Assembly (NCBI GenBank): GCA_010671975.1
Contig: JAAHIA010000094.1
Span: 1 to 13,414 of the forward strand
Length of the DNA stretch: 13,414 nt
Direction: 5' to 3'
From: Leptolyngbya sp. SIO4C1
GTDB lineage: Bacteria > Cyanobacteriota > Cyanobacteriia > Phormidesmidales > Phormidesmidaceae
A program made the position numbers and the translations under genes. Within the stretch, counting starts at the first letter, position 1, and each line of letters begins with the position of its first letter. The notes under the pieces are model-generated. The model did no database searches. It was given only the letters and a program-made list of their open reading frames with translations, and was not told the origin of the DNA. Positions 1-6,654 of the stretch are shown in pieces.

Positions 1-178
1 ACCAAATCTCGCCTTCCCGAACCAATCGCCCGGCGCTGGCCAAAAAAGGATCGCGCTCGCGCGCTAGCTGCACTAGGTGCGATCGCAGGTTGTATTGAAG
101 CTGTTTGCGCCTATCTCTGAACATGGCCGCTCTGTAGCTGGTTTGGCAACTCTCCCAGTTTTCTCGGAGGTCTCCCAT
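1..178 (-). CDS. N-terminal fragment of a minus-strand protein, possibly an M28-family peptidase (truncated by the window edge)
   Basis: An open frame reads leftward from an ATG at 176-178 to the window edge, giving 59 codons. A TAA lies immediately upstream of this ATG in frame, so it is the earliest possible start. A second in-frame ATG is residue 19 (122-124), and neither has a clear Shine-Dalgarno sequence. The visible peptide contains LRSHLVQLARERDPFLASAG (about residues 33-52) and a HIP1 octamer at 79-86. The stretch 'L..HL..(I/L).R.RDPF.A..G' resembles the N-terminus of cyanobacterial M28-type (aminopeptidase-like) zinc peptidases as I remember them. No metal-binding residues are within the window, so the family call is a guess. 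That a gene starts here is more secure than what it encodes. Confidence 0.45.
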   Translation of the reverse strand, partial: MGDLRENWESCQTSYRAAMFRDRRKQLQYNLRSHLVQLARERDPFLASAGRLVREGEIW

Positions 179-243
179 TTAAAGGATGCCTAATCATGAG
201 GCGGTGACACTGATCCCCAAGTTTCTGATGAGCTTGTATACTT

Positions 244-257
244 GTAAAACTTGATAC
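244..257 (+). promoter_or_regulatory. GTA-N8-TAC palindrome, candidate NtcA-type site upstream of rlpA
   Basis: GTA at 244-246 and TAC at 255-257 are separated by exactly 8 bases, the consensus half-site arrangement for the cyanobacterial regulator NtcA. It lies in the 157-bp gap between the divergent left-edge gene and rlpA. A weak -10-like TTAAAT follows at 276-281. No TAN3T box sits at the usual distance of about 22 bases in either direction, so a classical NtcA-activated promoter is not supported. The site is AT-rich and contains three imperfect CTTG(T)A units, so chance is a real alternative. Confidence 0.2.
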
Positions 258-335
258 GCAGCCTACCAGTAACGATTAAATCCCATCAGCATCTCATGAA
301 GTTGTGACACAGTCTGTTGTTTAACTGATAGCAAC

Positions 336-1592
336 ATGGAGTTTTTGGCCACGCTTGGGGCTATTTCTTTACTAGGACGCTCGTCTGCATCTCCCTTTTT
401 TATGTTTGATATTCCTGAATCTAGCGTTTTGCTACCCGCCACGCTGCCAGTCAGCGATGAAATGCCGCCGGTCACGCAGCCGTTTTTCCCCTTTGCGCCG
501 CTGCTGTCTACCGCTACCGCTCACAGCCGCTACTGGTCGAGCGCTAGCCTGCTGATTGATTCTGTGCCCCTAGAGCAGCTCGCCTTTTTGAAGCCGCCGC
601 AGCCGCTAGCGGCTGACCCGCTTGAGTCGCCGGCTGAGCCAGTTCAATCCTTTGCCCCTCTGAGCCTAGTCGATACGCTACGCCCGCTAGGCGAATTTTT
701 GCAGGCGCGATCGTACGAGCTGCCCGAGGTGGCGCAATCCGAGCCAGCTGCGGCTGAGTCAGCAATCTGGCCGCTAGCAGGCTGGGCGATGGCGACCAGC
801 CTACAGGTCACTCCTTCCTATGTTGAGCTCGACGACCCGACCCTATCGAGCTCGCTGCTGGCCCGCTGCACCGATCTGGCTGACGCCAGCCTTGAGCCGG
901 TCCGCGATCCGGACTCGTTTCCGCGCTTTCGCATCTGGCTAAAGCAGCAGGCACTTGGGGACGTGAGCGATCGCGCTGAAGCCGAGGCGATTGTCAGCCG
1001 CCTACAGCAAAGCCTAGGGCAGACCACGCTCGATCCTGGGCGAATTCATCCCGATTTGACCTCGGCGACCCCAACCGTCAGACTGGGTGACGAAACGCTG
1101 CTAACGGTTTCGCCAGCGCTGTCAGCTGCCTTTGGCCATGCGCCCGAGCGGGTCGCCCTAGCCTGGGCCAACAACCTGCGCCAGGCGTTAGGCGCTAAGC
1201 CGCTGGGGGCTGGCGAGGTGCAGATGCTGCTGCAGGGCTTCGAAAAATCGGGCGAGCAGCTGCAGGGCACTGCCTCCTGGTACGGGCCATACTTTCACGG
1301 CCGGCTAACCGCTACCGGCGAAACGTTCGATCAAAATGAGCTGACGGTTGCTCATAAGACGCTGCCGTTCGATACGCTGCTTAAGGTGCGCAATCTGCAC
1401 AACGATCGCACGGTGATCGTGCGCGTCAACGATCGAGGGCCTTACATCGGTAAGCGATCGCTCGATCTCTCTAAAGCTGCAGCGCAGTGCTTAGGCAGTG
1501 AAAAGGCCGGCGTTGTGCCCTATGAGGCCCATATTTTAGAAGCGCCTGAGCCAGAAGGCGCACTCGCCTTTGCGGTACGCTCTAAAGGGTAA
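336..1592 (+). CDS. rlpA: RlpA-family double-psi beta-barrel protein (septal ring lytic transglycosylase-like)
   Basis: 418 aa. The C-terminal part (about 308-405) is a clear RlpA double-psi beta-barrel: GTASWYGPYFHGR at 311-323, GETFD with E329, AHKTLPF with H340, and VNDRGPY with D366. These are the Glu, His and Asp positions expected of the RlpA lytic transglycosylase site. RlpA proteins cleave or bind peptidoglycan, especially denuded glycan at division sites. Residues about 170-300 resemble the long N-terminal module of other cyanobacterial RlpA proteins ('FRIWLKQQ' and 'WANNLRQALG' stretches); residues 20-165 are Pro/Ala/Ser-rich. Oddities: the N-terminus has a short hydrophobic run but no basic n-region, so a signal peptide is not convincing. 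The ATG at 336 is nevertheless the only ATG after the in-frame TGA at 297-299, and no Shine-Dalgarno sequence is visible. The ABC gene follows 36 bp downstream on the same strand. Confidence 0.9.
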   Translation: MEFLATLGAISLLGRSSASPFFMFDIPESSVLLPATLPVSDEMPPVTQPFFPFAPLLSTATAHSRYWSSASLLIDSVPLEQLAFLKPPQPLAADPLESPAEPVQSFAPLSLVDTLRPLGEFLQARSYELPEVAQSEPAAAESAIWPLAGWAMATSLQVTPSYVELDDPTLSSSLLARCTDLADASLEPVRDPDSFPRFRIWLKQQALGDVSDRAEAEAIVSRLQQSLGQTTLDPGRIHPDLTSATPTVRLGDETLLTVSPALSAAFGHAPERVALAWANNLRQALGAKPLGAGEVQMLLQGFEKSGEQLQGTASWYGPYFHGRLTATGETFDQNELTVAHKTLPFDTLLKVRNLHNDRTVIVRVNDRGPYIGKRSLDLSKAAAQCLGSEKAGVVPYEAHILEAPEPEGALAFAVRSKG

Positions 1593-1628
1593 AGTCTTCA
1601 GCGCTCAGGACGAGCGTTCAATACGTTA

Positions 1629-2792
1629 GTGGCTACGGTTCGCTTAGAGCACATCACTCAGTACGCCGATCGCTGGCAGGCTGGCAAAGCTCCGTCTGAG
1701 GCGGTGCCCATCGTACAGGACATTTCGTTTACCGTACCAGACGGTGAGTTCTGGGTCCTGGTAGGGCCATCTGGCTGCGGTAAGTCAACGCTGCTGCGAA
1801 CGATTGCTGGGCTGATGCCCATCTCTCAGGGCCAGCTCTACATCGGTGAGCGGCTGGTCAATCAGGTGCCGGCGCGGCAGCGAGACGTGGCGATGGTGTT
1901 TCAGAACTATGCGCTCTATCCGCATATGAGCGTGGCTGAAAATTTGGGCTTTGGGCTCAAAATGCGGCAGGTACCCGCTGCTGAGAGGCAGCCTCAGGTA
2001 GCCGCGATCGCGCAGGCCTTAGGGCTGGAGCATCTGATGGCGCGCAAGCCTAGTCAGCTCTCTGGCGGGCAGCAGCAGCGAGTGGCCCTAGGGCGAGCGC
2101 TGGCCCGTCAGCCGCAGGCGTTTTTGCTTGATGAGCCGCTTTCCAACCTCGATGCGCAGCTGCGTGACGAGACCCGCACTGAGCTGAAGCAGCTGCATCA
2201 GCAGTTTGGCATCACCACGCTCTATGTCACCCACGATCAGGTAGAAGCAATGACGCTAGCCGATCAGATTGTGGTTCTCGACGCCGGGCAAATCCAGCAG
2301 ATTGGCGCACCGCAGGCCGTCTACGCTAAACCAGCTAACCGAATGGTGGCAGCATTTTTAGGCAACCCGCCGATGAATTTACTGTCGGCTGTGTTTGATG
2401 GTGACGCCTTCCAGCTGGGGACGCAATCTCTAGCCTGTCTGCCAGAGCAGCGCTCGGAGCTAGCAGCTGGACAGCCGGTTTGGCTGGGCATTCGCCCGGA
2501 GCAAGTGTCTATTGCCCAAGCCCCTAAGCCGTCTGAGGTGCTGCCTAGCTCGCCGTCAGCCAGGCTTAGCGCTCAAGTCGGCACGATAGAGCCGCTGGGT
2601 CGAGAAACTCTGGTTAAAGTCAAAGTCTCAGGGCTGTCTGACTGGATTAACTTAATTGTGCTACCGGCTCAAACCCCTTGCCCGGACGAGGCGCTGACCC
2701 TGCTGTTTCCTCTCAGCGATCTCTTCATCTTTGATGCGGAAACAGGACAGCGCTGCTTTTCGCCTACCAGGTCGGATCGACATACAAGTTGA
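1629..2792 (+). CDS. ABC transporter ATP-binding protein, MalK/UgpC (CUT1 sugar importer) type
   Basis: 387 aa with a GTG start at 1629; no good Shine-Dalgarno sequence is visible. All ABC ATPase motifs are intact: Walker A GPSGCGKST (46-54), Q-loop Q92 in VFQNYALYP, signature LSGGQQQR (144-151), Walker B FLLDE (165-169), D-loop SNLD (172-175) and switch H202 in YVTHDQ. After the nucleotide-binding domain comes a MalK-type C-terminal regulatory domain (about 235-385, with FLGNPPMN and GIRPEQ stretches). Family knowledge: such ATPases power uptake of maltose, glycerol-3-phosphate, glucosylglycerol or trehalose-type solutes, and one ATPase often serves several permeases. No permease or binding-protein gene is in the window, so the substrate cannot be assigned. 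Residues about 10-26 look like a small insertion before the first beta-strand. The last 29 bp overlap the convergent ferredoxin gene. Confidence 0.92.
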   Translation: MATVRLEHITQYADRWQAGKAPSEAVPIVQDISFTVPDGEFWVLVGPSGCGKSTLLRTIAGLMPISQGQLYIGERLVNQVPARQRDVAMVFQNYALYPHMSVAENLGFGLKMRQVPAAERQPQVAAIAQALGLEHLMARKPSQLSGGQQQRVALGRALARQPQAFLLDEPLSNLDAQLRDETRTELKQLHQQFGITTLYVTHDQVEAMTLADQIVVLDAGQIQQIGAPQAVYAKPANRMVAAFLGNPPMNLLSAVFDGDAFQLGTQSLACLPEQRSELAAGQPVWLGIRPEQVSIAQAPKPSEVLPSSPSARLSAQVGTIEPLGRETLVKVKVSGLSDWINLIVLPAQTPCPDEALTLLFPLSDLFIFDAETGQRCFSPTRSDRHTS

Positions 2793-3006
2793 CCGTCATC
2801 TTGGCCTGATTGCCCGGCACCGCACTGATGCAGGCGCAGATTGGCTCGGCTTCTCCATCCACCTCGACCTCGCAGGCGTGACAGGAGCCCATCAGGCAGC
2901 CGGTCGGAATTGTCACACCGGCCCGTTCAGCTACCTGCAGCAAGGGCTCACCGGGCTCGGCGCTGATGGTTACGTCATCTGGCAAGAAATGAACCGCTAT
3001 CTTCAT
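2764..3006 (-). CDS. Compact [2Fe-2S] ferredoxin-like iron-sulfur protein
   Basis: 80 aa, ATG at 3004-3006. The cluster-binding segment reads TGCLMGSCHACEVEVDG, giving Cys37-x4-Cys42-x2-Cys45. The fourth ligand is Cys57 (x11) or Cys59 (x13). Plant-type photosynthetic ferredoxins have about 29 residues before the fourth Cys, so this is not a PetF-type protein. The C-x4-C-x2-C-x11 spacing is closer to the N-terminal [2Fe-2S] domain of CoxS/xanthine dehydrogenase-type small subunits. The first 36 residues fit a beta-grasp fold, and the protein is soluble and acidic. Similar short 2Fe-2S proteins occur widely in cyanobacteria, but I know of no defined partner. The gene is monocistronic, convergent with the ABC gene (overlap 2764-2792) and divergent from the M23 peptidase gene. 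Confidence 0.88.
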   Translation of the reverse strand: MKIAVHFLPDDVTISAEPGEPLLQVAERAGVTIPTGCLMGSCHACEVEVDGEAEPICACISAVPGNQAKMTVNLYVDPTW

Positions 3007-3182
3007 AAGCTCTTTATGTAAACAGGCTTTTAATTTAAAAAAGCCGGGTTTTGCAGGGAAAGCGAAACTCTGTCCTGACTTAGCTGCTGACGGACTGAAA
3101 GGACGTTACAGAAATCATCCCTAATCTACTTGCGCGCGGTGAACAAGCGTCTTTAGGCAGATTGTTGCTCTGAGCTTAGCAA

Positions 3183-3217
3183 TGATTTTGCCATATGGGG
3201 AACGCTTGATTTTGCCA
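3183..3217 (+). repeat. 11-bp direct repeat upstream of the LysM-M23 gene (candidate operator)
   Basis: TGATTTTGCCA occurs at 3183-3193 and again at 3207-3217, a start-to-start distance of 24 bp. The second copy overlaps a small hairpin, TTGCC-AGC-GGCAA, at 3212-3224. Both lie in the 236-bp divergent gap (3007-3242) between the ferredoxin and LysM-M23 genes, 26-60 bp before the M23 ATG. I see no other strong signal in that gap. A regulatory role is inferred from position only. Confidence 0.35.
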
Positions 3218-3242
3218 GCGGCAAGACGCAACCGAGGTCCAT

Positions 3243-4919
3243 ATGCACAGTCAAGTACTGCGAAAAACGCTGTTAGGGGCAATGACGCTAGCCGCCGCTT
3301 CCTCCGTTTTAGGTCCTGAAACGGCTCAAGCCAGCGATGAAGCCATTGAGCCACCGAGCTCACCGCAGCCTGCTGCTGATAAAGCTGCTCTCAAGGCAGT
3401 GCCGCCAGCGCCTACGGGTAAAGTGATGCCAGAGACTGCGCCTCGACCTGCGTTTGCGCCTGCTGCCTCTAGCTCAGCAGCTCAACCAGCCCGGCCCTCC
3501 CTGACGCATCTGCAGAATACTCGTCTGCGGAATAGGCCTACCCCCAGTTTAGAACAGCTCTTAGCGCCGCTGCCAGCCCGTTCAGTGCCGGCGCGGCCAG
3601 CCGAGGTCAAAGCTGCCCCGGTGCCAGATAGTCCGTCAGCTCAGGCGGCCGATGCCGCGCCATCCCGTCAGCCAGCTGCCGAGCCACCGGTCGACCGGCC
3701 AGCTTTCAATCAACTGCCCAGCAGCGAGCTGCGGACTACACCGAATCTGGCCGCTGAGCAGCCGGTGCGCCGGCGTCCCGTTATCACGAACGATCTAGAG
3801 CAGACAGTTAGCCCTGCCGAGCCTATCGCTGCGATCGCGCCCAGCGCTTCAGCCGCTGAAGCCGATCAGTATCAGATCCAACCGGGCGATACGCTGCAGA
3901 AAATTTCTCGGTCTCTTGGCGTACCGCTAGCCGATCTGGTCGAAGCCAATCAGCTGGACGATCCCAACGTGATCTTGGCCGGTGCTGACCTGCTAATTCC
4001 AGCCATCAGTGCGGCCAGCGCTACTGAGCCCGCTGCTGAACTGACTGCAGATTTGCCAGAACCGGCGGTAGCGATCGCTGCCGATCGGCTTAGTCGCCTG
4101 CAGGCAACTGCCAGTCGCCCGGTTGAGTCGGTCACGCTGCTCAGCCGCCTGCGCGGGGAAACTCCTAGCGCGAGCGAGGCTGCCGAGCCAAGCGCTGCAG
4201 AAACTGCGTCAGGGCCAATAGCCGTATCCCCGACTGCACCAGCCGATACGCTGTCTGCCACAGCCGATGAACGCGGCTCTGCCGATGATGTCTATCTCGC
4301 GAATTTGCTAGAAGATGTTGCCGCTGCCGAAGCCGCTAGCCCGGCCTCTGCGCCCTCTATTGCCCGAGTAGAGCCAGTAGAAACTGCGCGTCCGGCCGCC
4401 ACTATACTAGCGGCAGCGCCTTTAGACAATGCTGACTGGGTGCAGCGTCAGCGGCCCACGGTTGGCGATACGGTTGAGCCCGAAACGCCGCTGCTGCCGA
4501 GTGCTTCGGAATATTTGCCGCAGCCCTCAGACGAATTTGACGGCTACGTTTGGCCGACGCGAGGCACCTTGACCTCCGGCTATGGCTGGCGCTGGGGCCG
4601 CATGCATCGCGGCGTTGATATTGCTGCCCCAGTCGGAACGCCAGTAATGGCGGCCGCCCCAGGCGTGGTTGAATACGCCCAGTGGAACAGCGGCGGCTAC
4701 GGTAACCTCGTGGATATTCGCCATTCTGACGGCAGCCTAACTCGCTACGCCCACAACGATCGACTGATTGTGCGGGCCGGACAGCGGGTGAGACAGGGGC
4801 AGCTAATTGCTGAAATGGGCAGCACCGGCTACAGCACCGGGCCTCACCTGCATTTTGAAATTCATCAGCCGCGCGGCGGCACAACCAACCCAATGGCGCT
4901 GCTCCCCGAGCGCCTTTAA
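3243..4919 (+). CDS. Secreted LysM + M23 peptidoglycan metallopeptidase
   Basis: 558 aa. An AGG lies 6 bp before the ATG at 3243. Residues 1-30 form a signal peptide: basic HSQVLRK, a hydrophobic core, and cleavage probably after AQA. A LysM domain spans about 210-253 (YQIQPGDTLQKISRSLGVP through LLIP), giving peptidoglycan binding. Two long Ala/Pro/Ser/Glu-rich linkers flank it (about 31-205 and 255-430). The M23 domain (about 434-558) keeps zinc ligands H455 and D459 (HRGVD) and H537 (HLHFE), with catalytic-type histidines H504 (YAH) and H535. The peptidase should therefore be active, cutting peptide cross-links in the periplasm, in contrast to degenerate EnvC/NlpD-type activators. LysM-M23 proteins usually act in cell separation or wall remodelling, consistent with rlpA nearby. 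The 3' end lies 7 bp from the convergent DUF2470 gene with no terminator between them. Confidence 0.92.
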   Translation: MHSQVLRKTLLGAMTLAAASSVLGPETAQASDEAIEPPSSPQPAADKAALKAVPPAPTGKVMPETAPRPAFAPAASSSAAQPARPSLTHLQNTRLRNRPTPSLEQLLAPLPARSVPARPAEVKAAPVPDSPSAQAADAAPSRQPAAEPPVDRPAFNQLPSSELRTTPNLAAEQPVRRRPVITNDLEQTVSPAEPIAAIAPSASAAEADQYQIQPGDTLQKISRSLGVPLADLVEANQLDDPNVILAGADLLIPAISAASATEPAAELTADLPEPAVAIAADRLSRLQATASRPVESVTLLSRLRGETPSASEAAEPSAAETASGPIAVSPTAPADTLSATADERGSADDVYLANLLEDVAAAEAASPASAPSIARVEPVETARPAATILAAAPLDNADWVQRQRPTVGDTVEPETPLLPSASEYLPQPSDEFDGYVWPTRGTLTSGYGWRWGRMHRGVDIAAPVGTPVMAAAPGVVEYAQWNSGGYGNLVDIRHSDGSLTRYAHNDRLIVRAGQRVRQGQLIAEMGSTGYSTGPHLHFEIHQPRGGTTNPMALLPERL

Positions 4920-4926
4920 AGATTGG

Positions 4927-5205
4927 CTACTGGGCCTGCCCCTGCTTGAGCATTTCAACCAGCGTGTGGTGGGCATCTTTGGCATCCTGCAGCGGATGGT
5001 CAAAAGCCACCCGCACCGGCACCGTTTGGCCATCGACCTGAGCGCGGAGATCCATGCCATTAGCATCGATGGCCTGCAGGGTGGCTGCTGTTGCCGTCTC
5101 TGAACCGCCATATACTTTGGCATACATGAGGACAGCTTCAGCATGGTCTTCATTCATGTGCTTGCAGATGCGATCGCTCACCTGAGGTGTGATTGGTTCT
5201 GACAT
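4927..5205 (-). CDS. DUF2470 domain protein (HugZ C-terminal-like, heme-linked family)
   Basis: 92 aa, ATG at 5203-5205, with GGGA seven bases upstream as a plausible ribosome binding site. The whole protein is one DUF2470 domain, beginning with the diagnostic motif KHMNEDHAEAV (residues 15-25). This domain is known as the C-terminal part of HugZ-type heme oxygenases and in plant plastid proteins that influence heme and tetrapyrrole metabolism. Stand-alone copies are common in cyanobacteria without a proven function. No signal peptide or membrane segment is present, so it is cytosolic. A heme-related role is inferred from family only; the classical heme oxygenase lies 5.2 kb downstream on the same strand, too far for an operon. 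A HIP1 octamer (5170-5177) lies inside the gene, and three tandem 13-bp repeats lie just upstream. Confidence 0.88.
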   Translation of the reverse strand: MSEPITPQVSDRICKHMNEDHAEAVLMYAKVYGGSETATAATLQAIDANGMDLRAQVDGQTVPVRVAFDHPLQDAKDAHHTLVEMLKQGQAQ

Positions 5206-5224
5206 AAAAATCCCTTAAACTACT

Positions 5225-5263
5225 ATTTCAAAACAATATTTCAAGACAATATTTCAAGGCAAT
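5225..5263. repeat. Three tandem 13-bp repeats upstream of the DUF2470 gene
   Basis: The unit ATTTCAARRCAAT occurs three times head to tail at 5225-5237 (RR = AA), 5238-5250 (GA) and 5251-5263 (GG). The array sits 20-58 bp upstream of the DUF2470 start and 42 bp before the divergent hypothetical gene. Read on the minus strand it places TTGAAA every 13 bp, where a promoter would be expected. The graded change AA, GA, GG suggests slippage-type duplication. It could be a multi-site operator or simply a short tandem repeat. Confidence 0.8.
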
Positions 5264-5304
5264 GGCGCAAGGCGTGAAAAGCCACGGGGCACCCACTGTT
5301 TTTG

Positions 5305-5721
5305 ATGATACCGTCACTTCCTATCGAACATCCTTGGCCTACCGGACATCTCTTTCAAAGTCCGGGCGCACATCTTACGTATCGTGTGATTGGACCCTGC
5401 TGTCGGCTGTTTGATCGAGAACAGCTGCCCTGGCCCTGCTGCCGCCTTCAGTGGCGCGGCAAAGAACCTAGCTGGCGACGCATTGGCCGCCGGCTAACGC
5501 CCGATCTGGCTACCCGTCAGCATCCATCCTATTGCGTAGAAATTGTGGGTCAGGGCTATCGCTGCGAGCCGCTGACAATTACGCTATACACAGTGAAGCT
5601 GTCGCCCGCGCTGCGAGACTGGTGGCATACCAAACGGCTGAAGCCGACCCTGGTAGCTGAGCCAGCGGCGGCTGACCGAGCAGCCACAATCCTGCCGCTG
5701 GCGGCTGTTGACTATTCCTGA
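5305..5721 (+). CDS. Hypothetical protein, 138 aa, unrecognised
   Basis: The ATG at 5305 is preferred; a TTG at 5302 would add one residue. There is no clear Shine-Dalgarno sequence. The protein is rich in Arg, Pro, Trp and Cys, with a CC pair near residues 32-33 and another near 45-46, and several Trp-Arg clusters. It has no signal peptide, membrane segment or motif I recognise. The frame is open for 139 codons with codon choice similar to its neighbours, and no better frame covers the same stretch. Without it the interval 5206-5711 would be empty. Its end overlaps the convergent pentapeptide-repeat gene by 10 bp. It looks like a lineage-specific conserved cyanobacterial protein, but I cannot assign a function. 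Confidence 0.6.
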   Translation: MIPSLPIEHPWPTGHLFQSPGAHLTYRVIGPCCRLFDREQLPWPCCRLQWRGKEPSWRRIGRRLTPDLATRQHPSYCVEIVGQGYRCEPLTITLYTVKLSPALRDWWHTKRLKPTLVAEPAAADRAATILPLAAVDYS

Positions 5722-6305
5722 AGTTCTGGAACGCCCACTTCACAAACGTATCGGCGATATTCTACGCCTGACCACCAAACGGCACCGCACAGGTTCGCCC
5801 CAGCAAAGTCAACATCGCGCAAAATAGTTGCCTCAAAGCTGGCATCTTGCAGGACAGCCCCGATGAATAGCGTGCGGTCGATGTAGGCTTCAATCATTTC
5901 TGCACCGGTCAGAGTCGCGCCAGAAAAGTCGGTGTAGTTGAGCAGCGCCCGGTAGAGATCGACTTCCGTTAGATTAGCGTCTTGAAAGCTGGCATTCGCG
6001 AGGTTAGTAAACGCCAAGTTAGCGCCTTCTAAGTTGGCTCGGTCGAGCCGGGCATAGTAGAGGTTGGCCCCTTCTAAATTAGCGTTTGTCAAATCAGCGT
6101 CGGATAGGTCAAGCCGTCGCAGATCGGCATCAACCAGATCGCAGTTCGCACACTCATTGGTTTCGATCAGCTGCTGTAAATCGGCCGGATCGGCTGCCTG
6201 TGCATGGATTGCCAGCCCCAGCCAGACCAGTACAGCTGTGCCAACTGGCAAAGCGACCTTGGGCTGCCCACATCTCATTAATCCAAACGCTATTCCTTGA
6301 AACAT
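5712..6305 (-). CDS. Secreted pentapeptide-repeat protein
   Basis: 197 aa from the ATG at 6305, which has GGAG nine bases upstream. The frame opens as far as an ATG at 6386, but that would add 27 residues before a good signal peptide; ATGs at 6320 and 6278 are other candidates. From 6305 the N-terminus is hydrophobic and ends in AQA (35-37), a likely signal peptidase I site. NECANCDL with C52 and C55 follows, then about 20 pentapeptide units of the A(D/N)Lxx type (about 56-175; LEGANL occurs twice). Such repeats fold as a right-handed quadrilateral beta-helix. Cyanobacteria carry many of these, often thylakoid-lumenal or periplasmic and mostly of unknown function. Two further cysteines near the C-terminus could form disulfides. 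It ends in a 10-bp overlap with the hypothetical gene. Confidence 0.85.
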   Translation of the reverse strand: MFQGIAFGLMRCGQPKVALPVGTAVLVWLGLAIHAQAADPADLQQLIETNECANCDLVDADLRRLDLSDADLTNANLEGANLYYARLDRANLEGANLAFTNLANASFQDANLTEVDLYRALLNYTDFSGATLTGAEMIEAYIDRTLFIGAVLQDASFEATILRDVDFAGANLCGAVWWSGVEYRRYVCEVGVPELQE

Positions 6306-6654
6306 GGACATTTGCTCCATCACGATGGGAAAAATTACTCCTATGTTGTCAAACTTTGGCCAGGTGCGGCAAGTTCCGTAGGTCAAAGCGATCTATTGGC
6401 TTTATAGAAGCTTCTGCATGACTAATTTTTCTTAACGGTAATGGCGACTAACGTCGCAAAAATTCACGGTTAGTGGAAATGAGCGTAGGGCTGCGAAATG
6501 TGCCCCTAGCCAGCTGTTGACCAATCTAGGGATTCCTCTGCAGCTGTTAGTATGAGGTGTCAAACTAGCTGCTGCAGCGGTCTTTGACCTAATTAGGGGC
6601 ATCTTACCGAACGCTGCCCTGATGATTGAAACAAAAAAGGGAAGATAACTCAAA
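6306..6654. other. Intergenic region between divergent pentapeptide and SLH genes
   Basis: 349 bp without a convincing gene. On the minus strand a TATAAA (complement of 6401-6406) and a TTGACA (complement of 6347-6352) are possible promoter elements for the pentapeptide gene, although no ideal -35/-10 pair forms. On the plus strand TTGACC hexamers precede the SLH gene. GGGAAG sits 12 bases before its ATG as a weakly spaced ribosome binding site. CAGCTGTT occurs twice in direct orientation between about 6510 and 6550. I see no RNA gene. Confidence 0.4.

Noticed and set aside
2731..3021. 96-aa plus-strand frame across the ferredoxin gene
   Set aside because: It is the complement of a gene with a clear 2Fe-2S cysteine motif, and its product has no recognisable features.
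3121..3363. 80-aa minus-strand frame spanning the promoter and signal peptide of the M23 gene
   Set aside because: It overlaps a convincing signal-peptide start on the other strand, and its product has no motif or good ribosome binding site.
4402..4893. 163-aa minus-strand open frame antisense to the M23 gene
   Set aside because: The plus frame there encodes intact M23 catalytic motifs; the antisense product is a low-complexity Arg/Ala/Cys mixture typical of GC-rich shadow frames.
6432..6653. 73-aa minus-strand frame in the pentapeptide/SLH intergenic region
   Set aside because: It would start at the edge of the SLH ribosome binding site, has no motif, and covers the region where both promoters must lie.
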